Counted from the stretch's first letter, positions 7,895 to 16,024 are shown. The stretch is DNA of 64,000 nt from Mesorhizobium sp. WSM3862 (GCF_002294985.1 NZ_NSGE01000016.1:1-64000); one strand, 5' to 3'. Made by a program: numbers and translations. The notes: generated from the sequence alone by a model not told the origin.

Positions 7895-8098
7895 TGCTGC
7901 TTGCCGGCCAGGCGTCCCGCGATTCTTTGCGAACTGCTTCAGCGCCTTGAGAAAGATCGGAGCCGCCAGATCGCATTTGTATTTGGACGGTCCATTGGTC
8001 TGGATGACGATCTCAGCCTGCCTCAGGGTCAGGCCGTGCTTTGCGGCGAACTCGAGCGGTTGATAGGCCTGCTCCCAACCTGGCCCTGTCTTTGGCAT
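7832..8098 (-). CDS. Small DUF3606-like protein, 3' end antisense to neighbour
   Basis: An 88-residue protein starting MPKTGPGWEQAYQPLEFAAK with GGGAGGAAG upstream. Residues 15-55 (EFAAKHGLTLRQAEIVIQTN) look like a real small helical domain. The final 21 codons are antisense to the gene at 7715-7894, which suggests the original stop was lost and the frame now runs into the neighbour. The sequence upstream carries only a weak stress-promoter-like match. Confidence 0.5.
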   Translation of the reverse strand: MPKTGPGWEQAYQPLEFAAKHGLTLRQAEIVIQTNGPSKYKCDLAAPIFLKALKQFAKNRGTPGRQAASVSAFEEPGFAQQRRPVGSD

Positions 8099-8212
8099 CG
8101 TGACGACTTCCTCCCGCGATTGATACGTGAGGCAACGCATTCGGCTGGACAAGGTTTCAACGGCTCGCACACAGCGGCGAAACCGCTGCCAAGCGCCTGG
8201 CACTGGGTGCAT

Positions 8213-8237
8213 GGAACTTCGGTTGCCGCTGATTGTT
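8213..8237 (+). promoter_or_regulatory. EcfG-type promoter candidate
   Basis: GGAAC (8213-8217), 16 nt, then TGTT (8234-8237), placed 22 bp before the start codon at 8259. The -35 is perfect; the -10 differs from CGTT in one base. Confidence 0.55.
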
Positions 8238-8258
8238 GCACCTGAAAGGCGGGCCGGG

Positions 8259-8612
8259 ATGACCATATCGTCGCTGCATCTGCTCAAGGGCATAGGCTAT
8301 TCGATCTCAACGGTAAGCGTGATGCTGCTGGCGATCGTCAGTTGGGAGCACGTATCGCAAAATCCGTTGCTGATTGCCTGCCTGCTTGGCGGCGCCGCCA
8401 CCTCGATCATCGGGATGTTCTGCCGCTGGCTTTCCTACGAAGTCGAAAAGCGTCAGCAGGAGCGACAAGCAGAGAACGGCCAACTCTCGAACCGGCGGCC
8501 AGCATCCTCACCGCTGCCGCCAGCGCCGGAACTCCGAGACCAGCACCGTGATCAGGCTGCTGAGGACGATCCATCTGACGACCTCGCCGTCCGGCACGCC
8601 CGGTTGCGGTGA
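8259..8612 (+). CDS. Small two-helix membrane protein
   Basis: A 117-residue protein with two hydrophobic segments (about 8-27 GIGYSISTVSVMLLAIVSW and 34-56 LLIACLLGGAATSIIGMFCR) and a long polar, charged tail. The tail's last 105 bp overlap the 3' end of the convergent yihY-like gene, so the natural stop may be earlier or the tail may be a read-in. Preceded by GAAAGGCGGG and an EcfG-type promoter. Confidence 0.55.
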   Translation: MTISSLHLLKGIGYSISTVSVMLLAIVSWEHVSQNPLLIACLLGGAATSIIGMFCRWLSYEVEKRQQERQAENGQLSNRRPASSPLPPAPELRDQHRDQAAEDDPSDDLAVRHARLR

Positions 8613-9509
8613 CCTGCCTGACCTTGACGTTTCGTCGCTGGCCGCCACCACCGGCGCGAGATCCTGCCGGCTGCCGCTCCGCACCGAATAGGCGCGGGTG
8701 ATCTCGGCACCGAAGAGGAAAATCTGTGCCGAATAGTAAACCCAGACCAGCACGACCATCAGCGCGCCGGCAGCGCCATAGGACGTGCCGATGGCGCTGG
8801 TGCCGATGTACCAGCCGATCAGCGACTTGCCGATGGTGAAGAGCAGCGCGGTGACGATGGAACCGACGCCGACGTCGCGCCATTTGAGCCTGCGGTCCGG
8901 CAGGACCTTGTAGATCGCCGCGAAGAGCAGCGCGATCAGCACGAAGGAGACGATGGTGTTGATCGCGCTCACGATCAGCTCGCCGAACGGCAGGTGCTGG
9001 TTGATGACCTCGCTCAGCGCCGAGATCGCCGTGCTTGCGGCGAGCGACACCAGAAGCATGAAGCCAAGAGCTGCCACCAGCCCGAGGCTTGCCGCCCTCG
9101 CCCGCACCAGGCGCGAAAGCGAAACGCCGCTGGGCTTGACTTTCCATATCTCGTTCAACGACTGCTGCATCTCTCCGAAGACGCCGGAGGCGGTGACAAG
9201 CAGCGTGATCAGCCCAATGAGGGTGGCCAGCGTGCTGGACCCGCGATGCGCGGCGGTCTCGATCACCGCCTTGAGGAGTTCGGCGCTCTGCGGGCCCATC
9301 ACCCCAGCGAACTCAGCCGAAAGCGCGAGCTGCGCGGCGTCGTTGCCGATGACGACGCCCGCGATCGCTACGACGATCAGAAGGATCGGCGCCAGCGAGG
9401 TCGTGGCGTAGAAGGCCATCGCCGCGCCATGGCTCAGCGCATTGTCGTTGACATAGCCGGTGATGCTCTCTTTCAGCACAACCCAGGCTTCCTGGAACCA
9501 GCGCTGCAT
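8508..9509 (-). CDS. YihY/BrkB family inner-membrane protein
   Basis: A 333-residue protein with about six membrane helices. The N-terminal LSHGAAMAFYATTSLAPILL segment and the GAAGALMVVLVWVYYSAQIFLFGAE helix near 245-270 are family hallmarks. A further C-terminal hydrophobic stretch (VVRWIVLSSLITVLV) follows a polar linker. Often misnamed ribonuclease BN; its real role is unknown, with suggested transport or envelope functions. It is followed 32 bp downstream of the oxidoreductase on the same strand, so the two may be co-transcribed. Confidence 0.9.
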   Translation of the reverse strand: MQRWFQEAWVVLKESITGYVNDNALSHGAAMAFYATTSLAPILLIVVAIAGVVIGNDAAQLALSAEFAGVMGPQSAELLKAVIETAAHRGSSTLATLIGLITLLVTASGVFGEMQQSLNEIWKVKPSGVSLSRLVRARAASLGLVAALGFMLLVSLAASTAISALSEVINQHLPFGELIVSAINTIVSFVLIALLFAAIYKVLPDRRLKWRDVGVGSIVTALLFTIGKSLIGWYIGTSAIGTSYGAAGALMVVLVWVYYSAQIFLFGAEITRAYSVRSGSRQDLAPVVAASDETSRSGRSPQPGVPDGEVVRWIVLSSLITVLVSEFRRWRQR

Positions 9510-9541
9510 CTTCCTTCCCGTCGGCTGTTTCTCCTCGGCGG

Positions 9542-10642
9542 CTATTTGGGGCGCGGATCCTCGAGCCCGGCTCCGATGGTCTGGAACGAACCCGCGCGAC
9601 GCTTCTCGACGGCTTCGGCGAGCGCCAGCGCGGCATTGCGGACTTCCCTCTGCACGGCATGGTCGGCGTCGAGCTCGTCATGGCTCGTCGCATAGGGCTT
9701 CCAGTAGCCAATGTAGCGGTCGAGCTCGGCAGCCTCGCCCACCGGATCGAGCTTCATCGAGCGCAGCCAGTCGGCCAGGCTGTGACGCACCCTTCCGGCA
9801 CCTTCGGTGTCGCCATGCACGATGACGGAGAACAGCCGGCCGGCGAGATGGCGCGGATAGTCCCAGCCGGCAAGCTCGACCTTCTTGGCGAGCGCGGCAT
9901 CCTTGCCCTGCGTCAGCGAAGGATCGGGATTGCCGCCGTCGGCGCAGACAAGCCGGTCCATCATCAGCTTCACCGGCGAGGAGGAATGGTACCAGTTGAC
10001 CGGCGTGACGATCATGACGCCATGCGCCTCGACCCAGAGCGGGTAGATGTCGTTCATCCAGTCATTGACCTGCCCGAGCGAATGATTGGGGTAGCAGGAG
10101 CATGGCCAATGGCAGAGCGCGGCCGCGGTCGAGAAGCACGCCTTGCAGGGAAAGATCCTGCGGCCGTATTCGGAGGCGAGCCGCGCGAGGTCGAGAACCT
10201 CGATCGCGAAGCCCGGTCTTGCTGCAATGGCGCTGCGCGCCAACTCGACAAGGCGGAAGCTTTTCGACATTTCGCCCGGGCAGGTGTGCTCGCTGCGCGA
10301 GGAGCCGTTTATGAGCAGGATGCGGGACGGCGCGGTCTTGTCCTCGTATCGGCGCTGTGCCGCTTCGACCGCTTCGTGCGCGGCGAACCAGTCGACGGAG
10401 AGATCATAGTCCGGATCGTGGAAGCCCTGTCCCGCCTTTCTGGTGATCGGTGCCTTGCGTTCTTCGCTGTAAGCCTGCCAGGCGATCTCGGCCAGCCTGC
10501 CAATGGCATCCGCCTCCGGCTGAAAGGCCGGATCGTAGAATTGTCTCAGATAGCGTGCCTTGAATTCGCTTTCGCCGAGACGCGGGCTCGGCATGCCTTT
10601 GCGCGGCTCAGGGCCCTTGCTGAAATCTGTGCTGTTTGCCAT
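9542..10642 (-). CDS. Flavodoxin-fold NAD(P)H-dependent oxidoreductase
   Basis: A 366-residue protein. Residues 1-105 form a helical leader (QFYDPAFQPEADAIGRLAEI, then AYSEERKAP). A flavodoxin/NADPH-dependent FMN reductase domain follows: ILLINGSSRSEHTCPGEMSK (phosphate loop), a CKACFSTAAALCHWPCSCYP cysteine-rich segment, and VMIVTPVNWYHSSSPVKLMM (flavin-contacting 'TPVNWYSxPxxLK' motif). The Cys cluster in the middle may bind metal or form disulfides. ATG at 10642 is chosen; a long upstream extension is low-complexity Pro/Arg. Substrate unknown; a quinone or nitro reductase is plausible. Confidence 0.8.
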   Translation of the reverse strand: MANSTDFSKGPEPRKGMPSPRLGESEFKARYLRQFYDPAFQPEADAIGRLAEIAWQAYSEERKAPITRKAGQGFHDPDYDLSVDWFAAHEAVEAAQRRYEDKTAPSRILLINGSSRSEHTCPGEMSKSFRLVELARSAIAARPGFAIEVLDLARLASEYGRRIFPCKACFSTAAALCHWPCSCYPNHSLGQVNDWMNDIYPLWVEAHGVMIVTPVNWYHSSSPVKLMMDRLVCADGGNPDPSLTQGKDAALAKKVELAGWDYPRHLAGRLFSVIVHGDTEGAGRVRHSLADWLRSMKLDPVGEAAELDRYIGYWKPYATSHDELDADHAVQREVRNAALALAEAVEKRRAGSFQTIGAGLEDPRPK

Positions 10643-10867
10643 GCGCCCACGCCCGAGTTGGGCGGGCCGGGTGGGACAAGAGCTCGACTGCCTTTTCGTT
10701 GGCCAGGGTGTGAAGCCGGAGAAACCAAACCCTGTTCTCTTTACCACCAGGTCCGGCTGACGCGGCCCGCTGAGGACAATTCGGCGCGGGCCCGATGGTT
10801 CCGTGCTTCGGAGCCGAGAAGATAAGGCACCGAGGCAGGGCCTGCCGGGCCCGCCGCCGGCAAAAAA

Positions 10868-10894
10868 CCGCCCCGGATGGGAGAGCCGGGGCGG
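10868..10894 (-). terminator. Rho-independent terminator of the secreted-protein gene
   Basis: On the minus strand, CCGCCCCGG, a 9-nt loop and CCGGGGCGG are followed by TTTTTTG. This is a textbook terminator for the gene ending at 10986. The rest of the 343-bp gap between 10643 and 10985 shows no gene. Confidence 0.85.
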
Positions 10895-10985
10895 CAATTG
10901 TGGGAAGCAGTTCGGGTATCCGGGAACTGCACAGGCAGTAACTCGTCCGCGCGGGAAAAGTTTCCTGCCAGACCGATGAGGCGTT

Positions 10986-11330
10986 CTACTTCGACGTCTG
11001 CGGCGGGACCTCGCCCGGCTTGATCACCGGCATCTGGCTGGTGTCGGCCGGCGGAGCGGTAGCGTTCTTGTCTCCGGTGGGCGGAGGCTTCAGCACACCG
11101 TCGCAAGGCGCCAGGCTGGCGGTCAGGTTGTTGGACTGATCATTGGCCTGCGCTTGCGGGGCCTGCGCTTTCGGCTGCTCGCCGGTCTGACTAGGGGTCG
11201 CGTTGGCATCCGGTTTGACCTGGCAATCCTCGATCTGCGGATTCTCCAGCTGTGTTTGGGCCGCGGCAGTCATTCCCGGCATTTGGCCCGACATCAGGAC
11301 AATGGCGAAGCCAAGAAGTGCTTTCTTCAT
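10986..11330 (-). CDS. Exported low-complexity hypothetical protein
   Basis: A 114-residue protein with a cleavable signal peptide (MKKALLGFAIVLMSGQMPGM, cleavage near AAA-Q) and a mature part rich in Gln, Pro, Ala and Asn with two Cys (EDCQVK and LAPCDG), perhaps a disulfide. GGAGGCTCC lies just before the ATG. Periplasmic; function unknown. A strong terminator follows. Confidence 0.75.
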   Translation of the reverse strand: MKKALLGFAIVLMSGQMPGMTAAAQTQLENPQIEDCQVKPDANATPSQTGEQPKAQAPQAQANDQSNNLTASLAPCDGVLKPPPTGDKNATAPPADTSQMPVIKPGEVPPQTSK

Positions 11331-11640
11331 TGGAGCCTCCTTATGGATTCGGCAACCGCCGACGATCGGGGAGAGCCGTTCGCCTTGGCAGGCCGACGTC
11401 GACTCTGGCCCCGTTCGTCGTGTTTGCCACCGGGTGGCGGTGGGGCACCGGGGCATTCGTCATCCCCTTCTCGAGAGACAACGCTATCGAAGAGACAACG
11501 CATGCCGGCCGAAAAGGTTGGCTTTCGGTCGAGGCTGCGGTCTCGGCAGGGCGTGGCGCAGGTACATCAAAGTTAAATGCGCGGATGCTGCCGGAGTGCT
11601 AGTCGCTCGCAGCTTGGGGGGACTCTACGAGGAGAGTCCC
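11331..11640. other. Gene-free stretch
   Basis: About 310 bp between two opposed small genes. I found no convincing coding frame and no GGAAC-type promoter. The right edge has GAGGAG as ribosome-binding site of the next gene. Confidence 0.4.
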
Positions 11641-11793
11641 ATGGAGATTCGAAATCTGATCGGCACACTGTTCAGATCATTTCTGCGCCAGGGTGCCCCG
11701 GCCTCCCTGGCCGATCCAGTCCTCGCGCGCCGACGTGCCGCTCAGGCCGCGCCCGCCGTACCGCCCGCAGCCGCCCAGCCGGCCGGCGAATAA
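11641..11793 (+). CDS. Small hypothetical protein
   Basis: A 50-residue protein with GAGGAGAG before the ATG. The N-terminal half is amphipathic (MEIRNLIGTLFRSFLRQG) and the C-terminal half is Ala/Pro-rich. It may associate with membrane. Function unknown. Confidence 0.5.
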   Translation: MEIRNLIGTLFRSFLRQGAPASLADPVLARRRAAQAAPAVPPAAAQPAGE

Positions 11794-11849
11794 CTAGCTT
11801 GCCGCTTCTTCAGCGCCTGCCCGTGCAACCGGTCGGCGGCATCCTCGTT

Positions 11850-11990
11850 ATGACGATCCAAAAACATGTGGTGGCAACGATGAGACCCTTTCGGACCAAC
11901 AATTATCTTTTCATTCTGGCGGCAGCGGCGGTGACCGCGGCGCCCTTCGCCGGCCTCGCCTGGCGCGCGCAACAATGGCTTGGATGGTGA
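11850..11990 (+). CDS. Small single-helix membrane protein
   Basis: A 46-residue protein with a basic N-terminus and one membrane helix (YLFILAAAAVTAAPFAGLAW). An internal ATG at 11880 is an alternative start. No strong ribosome-binding site. It is followed 6 bp later by the DUF982 gene, so they may be co-transcribed. Confidence 0.45.
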   Translation: MTIQKHVVATMRPFRTNNYLFILAAAAVTAAPFAGLAWRAQQWLGW

Positions 11991-11996
11991 CCGGGG

Positions 11997-12299
11997 ATGA
12001 GTAGATTCCTGCCGCTCACCATCCGCTTCGTCACTGGCGGCTCAATGGTGGTTTCGTCGATCGCCGACGCAAGGAAGGCATTGGACGGAGCCTGGAAGAA
12101 CAAGGAAGCGCCCGACTATGTCGCGGCGGCACGGCTGGTGAACGACGCGATGGCGGGCATTTGCCGTCCGGCGGTCGCCTTCGACGCTTTCAAGCAGGCC
12201 GCCGCCCGGCAGGGCCTGCTGAGGACGGCCGACCCGAGCGCGGCACTCTCGATGCTCGACGCGCTGTGGTCTGGCGACGACCAAGGGCCGCCGCGCTGA
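11997..12299 (+). CDS. DUF982 family protein
   Basis: A 100-residue protein. The sequence F-x-P-LTIRFVTGGSMVVSSIADA, the AWKNKEAPDYVAAARLVNDAM block and the final VAFDAFKQAAARQGLL match the rhizobial DUF982 family, which is expanded on Rhizobiales chromosomes and plasmids and has no known function. GGGGATGA overlaps the start. It converges with the Crp/Fnr gene. Confidence 0.8.
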   Translation: MSRFLPLTIRFVTGGSMVVSSIADARKALDGAWKNKEAPDYVAAARLVNDAMAGICRPAVAFDAFKQAAARQGLLRTADPSAALSMLDALWSGDDQGPPR

Positions 12300-12306
12300 C
12301 GCGTCC

Positions 12307-13026
12307 TCACCTTGGCTCGTTCCTCATGCTGAGATAGGTCGGGTCGAATTCCGCAATGGCGACCAGACGGTTCCAGTCGAGGATGTCGATCAGGTGGTTG
12401 GTCCAGTTGATGACGTTCATGCGCCGCAACGTGCCGATGACCCGATTCATATGGACGACGGACAGACCGAGCACATCGGCGAGTTCGGCCTGCGAAAGCG
12501 GCAGATTGAAGCTCATGACCCGCGTCTTCTTCACGGCCTGCAGCCTGACGAAGAGTTCGCATATCAGATGCGCCAGATGCGCGGTCTTGGAGCGGCGTCC
12601 CATGGCCACGATCCATTCCCGGTGGATGGCGCCGTCCACCAGCGTGTCCAACCAGAGCAGCCTCGTCAAATGCGGGGCCTTTTCGGTGATTTCCCGCAAC
12701 TTGCTGTGCTCCGCCGCAATGATATGGCAGGGCGACAGCGCGACGATGCCATGGTCCATGGTCTTCAGGAGAAAAGCGTGCAGATCGACGAAATCGCCGG
12801 CAACATGGAGCGCGGTGAACTGCCGGCCGCCGTCCTCCAGCACCTTGTAGCGCGCGGCAATCCCGTCGACGATGAGGGTGCTGAAAGTCGGCCTTGATCC
12901 TTCGGCGACGAGATCCTCCCCGGCGACGAAATACTTCTCCACCGATGTGGCGCTGGCCAGCAACGCCTTCTCGCTTTCGGAGAGAGCATCGTGCTGACCC
13001 AGGTTCAGATAAAGGGGTTCCAGCAT
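12307..13026 (-). CDS. Crp/Fnr family transcriptional regulator
   Basis: A 239-residue regulator with an N-terminal cyclic-nucleotide-binding-like barrel (about 20-125) and a C-terminal Crp-type helix-turn-helix (LSQAELADVLGLSVVHMNRV, about 170-205). There is no FNR-type N-terminal cysteine cluster, so it does not look like an iron-sulfur oxygen sensor; the effector is unknown. ATG at 13026 gives the usual length. It is divergent from the DUF6894 gene. Confidence 0.88.
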   Translation of the reverse strand: MLEPLYLNLGQHDALSESEKALLASATSVEKYFVAGEDLVAEGSRPTFSTLIVDGIAARYKVLEDGGRQFTALHVAGDFVDLHAFLLKTMDHGIVALSPCHIIAAEHSKLREITEKAPHLTRLLWLDTLVDGAIHREWIVAMGRRSKTAHLAHLICELFVRLQAVKKTRVMSFNLPLSQAELADVLGLSVVHMNRVIGTLRRMNVINWTNHLIDILDWNRLVAIAEFDPTYLSMRNEPR

Positions 13027-13200
13027 GCGCGGCCGCCCGTTGTGGATTTTGCAAGGGCCTAACGTTGCAGAGCCGGGCCGGGTTGCAGCGGACCACCACA
13101 CCGCCAGCCGCCGGCAAGCAGTCCCCGGCCAAGACGGTCCTTTGGAACCATGATCGCGCGCAGGGATTGAACGTCCAGGTTGCGGCGGATGCTTTCGCGG

Positions 13201-13434
13201 ATGGAACGCTTCTACTTCGATTTGTACAACACCGTGCACACGCAAATGGACAGCGAGGGGCAGCTCTTCTCCTCACCAGAAAACGCGCGAAAGGAGGCGC
13301 TCAGGATCTTGCAGGATGTCGCGCGCGACGAGATGCCGAACAGTGATAACCTCAAGATCACCATCAAAATGCGCACCGACAAGAGAGGCCAGATATTCGA
13401 GGCGTCCCTTACAGTCAAATCCGCCTGGAGCTGA
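13201..13434 (+). CDS. DUF6894 family protein
   Basis: A 77-residue protein starting MERFYFDLYNTVHTQMDSEG, with the 'RYFFxLxxxxxxxxDxEG' opening and the A-x-x-EAL-x-x-L helix (ARKEALRILQDVARDE) of this small rhizobial family. It probably has an alpha/beta fold. GGATGG is weakly placed before the ATG. A GGAAC lies upstream at 13144 but its -10 (GATT) does not fit. Function unknown. Confidence 0.75.
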   Translation: MERFYFDLYNTVHTQMDSEGQLFSSPENARKEALRILQDVARDEMPNSDNLKITIKMRTDKRGQIFEASLTVKSAWS

Positions 13435-13515
13435 CCACGGAAGGCGCCAGCCGAGAGAAGCCGCGGCCCGAGCAACCATCCCGCCCGCGGCCATTCCGCC
13501 TGTGGAGCAGAAAGC

Positions 13516-14436
13516 ATGTTCGGCGGTTTCGAAAGCGCGGAAGTCGATACGGGCGCGGCACGGACATTCATCCGGACTGCCGGCAGCGGCCCGGCGCTGC
13601 TCCTGCTGCACGGCTTCCCCGAAACGCATCTGATGTGGCGCGACGTGGCGCCGAAGCTGATCGACCGCTTTAGCGTCGTCTGCGCCGACTTGCGCGGCTA
13701 CGGCAAAAGCTCCTGTCCGCCATCCGATCCGGATCATGCGCCCTACGCCAAGCGCGCCATGGCTGCCGACCTCGCGGCGCTGATGACGAAGCTCGGCTTT
13801 GTCCGCTTCATGGTTGCCGGCCACGATCGCGGTGGACGCGTTGCGTATCGCCTGGCGCTGGACCACCCGGACCGCGTCGAGAAGCTTGCCGTGCTCGACA
13901 TCGTACCCACCGCCGATGTCTGGGACAGGGCCGACGCCCGGCTGGCGCTGGGCTATTGGCCCTGGTCGCTCTTGGCGCAAGCCGAGCCGCTGCCGGAGAC
14001 GATCATGACCGCGGCCGCGGATGCGATCGTCGACAGCGCGCTGGCTGGCTGGGGTTCCTCGCCTGCCGCCTTTCCCGACGAGGTCCGGCAGGCTTATGCC
14101 GAGGCCTTGCGCGATCCAGCCCACGCGCACGCCATCTGCGAGGAATACCGTGCGGCAGCGACGCTCGACCGTGAGCACGACCAGGCGGACCGCAAAGCCG
14201 GCCGGCGCATCGGCTGCCCGATGCTTGCGCTATGGAGCGGACATGGCGCGCTCGCCGAATGGTACGCGCGAGAGGGCGGTCCGCTGGCACTGTGGCGGGA
14301 GTGGGCCGACGACGTCAGCGGCGGGGTCAGCGGCGGGACGATGCCCGGCGGGCATTTCTTTCCCGAGGAGGCGCCGGCCGAGACAGCCGCAAGGCTCGGC
14401 GAGTTTTTTGCGGCTACAGGCCGTAGGCCAGGGTGA
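13516..14436 (+). CDS. Alpha/beta hydrolase, fluoroacetate dehalogenase-like
   Basis: A 306-residue soluble hydrolase. The nucleophile elbow is AGHDRGGR with Asp104 as nucleophile, not Ser. Arg105 and Arg108 match the carboxylate-binding arginines of haloacetate dehalogenases. The acid is probably Asp128 in VLDIVPT and the base His280 in GGHFF. An oxyanion-hole HGFPET motif lies at 32-37. These place it with haloacetate/fluoroacetate dehalogenases rather than esterases or epoxide hydrolases, though the latter also use Asp. Chain length matches the family. No operon partner; the 3' end overlaps the opposed gene by 23 bp. Confidence 0.85.
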   Translation: MFGGFESAEVDTGAARTFIRTAGSGPALLLLHGFPETHLMWRDVAPKLIDRFSVVCADLRGYGKSSCPPSDPDHAPYAKRAMAADLAALMTKLGFVRFMVAGHDRGGRVAYRLALDHPDRVEKLAVLDIVPTADVWDRADARLALGYWPWSLLAQAEPLPETIMTAAADAIVDSALAGWGSSPAAFPDEVRQAYAEALRDPAHAHAICEEYRAAATLDREHDQADRKAGRRIGCPMLALWSGHGALAEWYAREGGPLALWREWADDVSGGVSGGTMPGGHFFPEEAPAETAARLGEFFAATGRRPG

Positions 14437-14917
14437 GGTAAATCGCCGGCGCAACGATCAGGCAAAGCGCCATCACAATCACCACGGCATTGCCAAGGCG
14501 CTCGGCGCGCCTGGCGATGTCGGTGACATCGTCGTCGTCGTTGAGGAATTGGAGAATCGAGGTGTCGGCGAGGACGGAGAGGCGATTGTCGTTCGCGGGC
14601 AGGCTTTCGGGCTCTCGCAGATTGGGCTTTGCAGAAATAAAGGTCAAAACGTCGTCTCGCTTTCGAAGCCGGCCGCGCGACTTCCTGGTTCCAATGATTG
14701 TGGATGGTATTGGATGCCCGCCATTTGCGCGGAAACGGCGGGCACCCAAAACGGCGCCGATGAAGGGGACTTCGTCGACGACCGCTACCAACTCGAAGCC
14801 TCCGCTTTGGTTGCCGTCGAGGGCCCAATGCGCGAGCCACTCCGACTTCAGTCGTAGGAAAGAGACCGACCGTGGCCCCGGGCCCTGGCGCACGCGCGGA
14901 CCGGCGACGCACGACAA
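14414..14917 (-). CDS. Hypothetical protein with C-terminal membrane helix, start uncertain
   Basis: The C-terminal part (about the last 75 residues, from LTFISAKPNLREPES) looks real: a polar region containing PANDN, an acidic NDDDDV patch and a tail membrane helix (AVVIVMALCLIVAPAIYLTL). The upstream part to 14917 reads like non-coding sequence, so the true start is probably near 14640, perhaps at a TTG. It would be a tail-anchored inner-membrane protein of unknown function. Confidence 0.4.
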   Translation of the reverse strand: MSCVAGPRVRQGPGPRSVSFLRLKSEWLAHWALDGNQSGGFELVAVVDEVPFIGAVLGARRFRANGGHPIPSTIIGTRKSRGRLRKRDDVLTFISAKPNLREPESLPANDNRLSVLADTSILQFLNDDDDVTDIARRAERLGNAVVIVMALCLIVAPAIYLTLAYGL

Positions 14918-14949
14918 GGCTGTCGCGGCATGGTCGGGCTAAAAGGATT

Positions 14950-14965
14950 CACGAAATATTTCGTG
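14950..14965. promoter_or_regulatory. Perfect 16-bp palindrome upstream of stress promoter
   Basis: CACGAAATATTTCGTG is a perfect dyad that ends 2 bp before the GGAAC element of the next promoter. Its position fits a repressor or activator site for the KGG-repeat gene. The factor is unknown. Confidence 0.6.
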
Positions 14966-14967
14966 GG

Positions 14968-14992
14968 GGAACATCGATCGCGGGCAGCGGTT
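14968..14992 (+). promoter_or_regulatory. EcfG-type general stress promoter
   Basis: GGAAC (14968-14972), 16-nt spacer, GGTT (14989-14992). It is followed by the KGG-repeat stress gene at 15066. Fits the EcfG consensus. Confidence 0.75.
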
Positions 14993-15065
14993 CTCATTGC
15001 TCAAGGCGGTCGAACCTCCTTGAATCAAACCCCGAAGACCAATCCCCAACAACGGAGCTGCAGAT

Positions 15066-15275
15066 ATGCCTAATCAAGGCGGAACTCACCAACAGCACGT
15101 CAAAGCAGGCCAGCAGAGCCACAAGAACCGCGACGATCAGCGTCGCGGCCAGCAGCAGGCCGAGGACCGCAACATGCGTCAGCAGGATTCAGGTCAGCAC
15201 CGGGGCGGCAGCGGCAACTTCGCCGAAGACCGCGAACGTGCATCCGAAGCCGGCCGCAAGGGCGGCCAGCGCTGA
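15066..15275 (+). CDS. KGG-repeat stress-induced protein
   Basis: A 69-residue, very hydrophilic protein rich in Gln, Gly, Arg and His. The C-terminal GNFAEDRERASEAGRKGGQ is the stress-induced acidophilic repeat (KGG/con-10 motif) found in bacterial and fungal desiccation or general stress proteins. Probably intrinsically disordered. An EcfG-type promoter lies 70-100 bp upstream, supporting stress induction. Confidence 0.88.
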   Translation: MPNQGGTHQQHVKAGQQSHKNRDDQRRGQQQAEDRNMRQQDSGQHRGGSGNFAEDRERASEAGRKGGQR

Positions 15276-15331
15276 GCTTAAGCAGGCGTCCCGCGATCCC
15301 TTCGCGGGACGCCGCCCAGAACATCCAATTT

Positions 15332-15356
15332 GGAACTTCTTCCCCTCCCCTTGGTT
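15332..15356 (+). promoter_or_regulatory. EcfG-type general stress promoter
   Basis: GGAAC (15332-15336), 16 nt, GGTT (15353-15356), 54 bp before the ATG at 15411. Confidence 0.75.
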
Positions 15357-15410
15357 CCTCCGAAACCCCGGCGGCTCGGCCGTCGGCAGGACGTTTGAAC
15401 GGAGGCAACA

Positions 15411-15908
15411 ATGTCCGTGCGCACACTTCACCCCGAACGTGTCGATGAGACACGTATGCAGGCCTATTCGACCTTCGCTCCGCTGCTCATCACCGCCCTG
15501 AGCCAGAAGCTGGCGCGCTGCCAAGGCAAGAGCGAGATGGACAAGGTCGAGGCGTCCCTCATCCGCGTCATCGAAGAAGCGGACGTCGTCACGGGAGACG
15601 TCGAGGCAATGAAGGAGTTCGCGATCGAACTCGTCGTGTCCACGCTGCGCAATGTGCGCGAGCATCCCGACGCCAAACAGGATGTGGAACAGATCGACGG
15701 CCGCCGCACGCAAGGACGCTCGGAGAACCCGGACACGCTGGAAGAACAATTGCAGTCCGGTCTCGAAGATAGTTTCCCGGCGAGCGATCCGCCCGCGGTC
15801 GTCTCCACCGCCATCAGCGGTGGCGCGAAGGACATCGTCGGCACCGACGAAGTGCTGCGCCGCAAGAAGGAAGCTGCCGAGCGCGGGCACGAAAACGAGA
15901 AGGCATAG
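15411..15908 (+). CDS. Hypothetical protein with DSFPASDPP motif
   Basis: A 165-residue soluble protein preceded by GGAGG. The N-terminal 90 residues are helical. The centre holds EDSFPASDPPAVVS, a short motif shared by many alphaproteobacterial small stress proteins. The charged C-terminal tail is likely disordered. The consensus promoter upstream makes it a probable member of the general stress regulon. Biochemical role unknown. Confidence 0.75.
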   Translation: MSVRTLHPERVDETRMQAYSTFAPLLITALSQKLARCQGKSEMDKVEASLIRVIEEADVVTGDVEAMKEFAIELVVSTLRNVREHPDAKQDVEQIDGRRTQGRSENPDTLEEQLQSGLEDSFPASDPPAVVSTAISGGAKDIVGTDEVLRRKKEAAERGHENEKA

Positions 15909-15978
15909 CCCCGGCCCCGCACGACCGCAGCCGCCCGTTTCAGGCGCCCTGCCTCATCGCGGTCGCCAGCTCGGCGAA

Positions 15979-16003
15979 GGAACCAGTCCTTTCGCCAAGG
16001 GTT
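15979..16003 (+). promoter_or_regulatory. EcfG-type general stress promoter
   Basis: GGAAC (15979-15983), 16 nt, GGTT (16000-16003), 21 bp before the next start codon. Probably drives the three small genes 16025-16815. Confidence 0.75.
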
Positions 16004-16024
16004 GGTTATCGGAAGGAGAAAACG

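Noticed and set aside
13144..13168. GGAAC upstream of the DUF6894 gene as a stress promoter
   Set aside because: The -10 position reads GATT at 16 nt and no CGTT/GGTT occurs at 16-17 nt.
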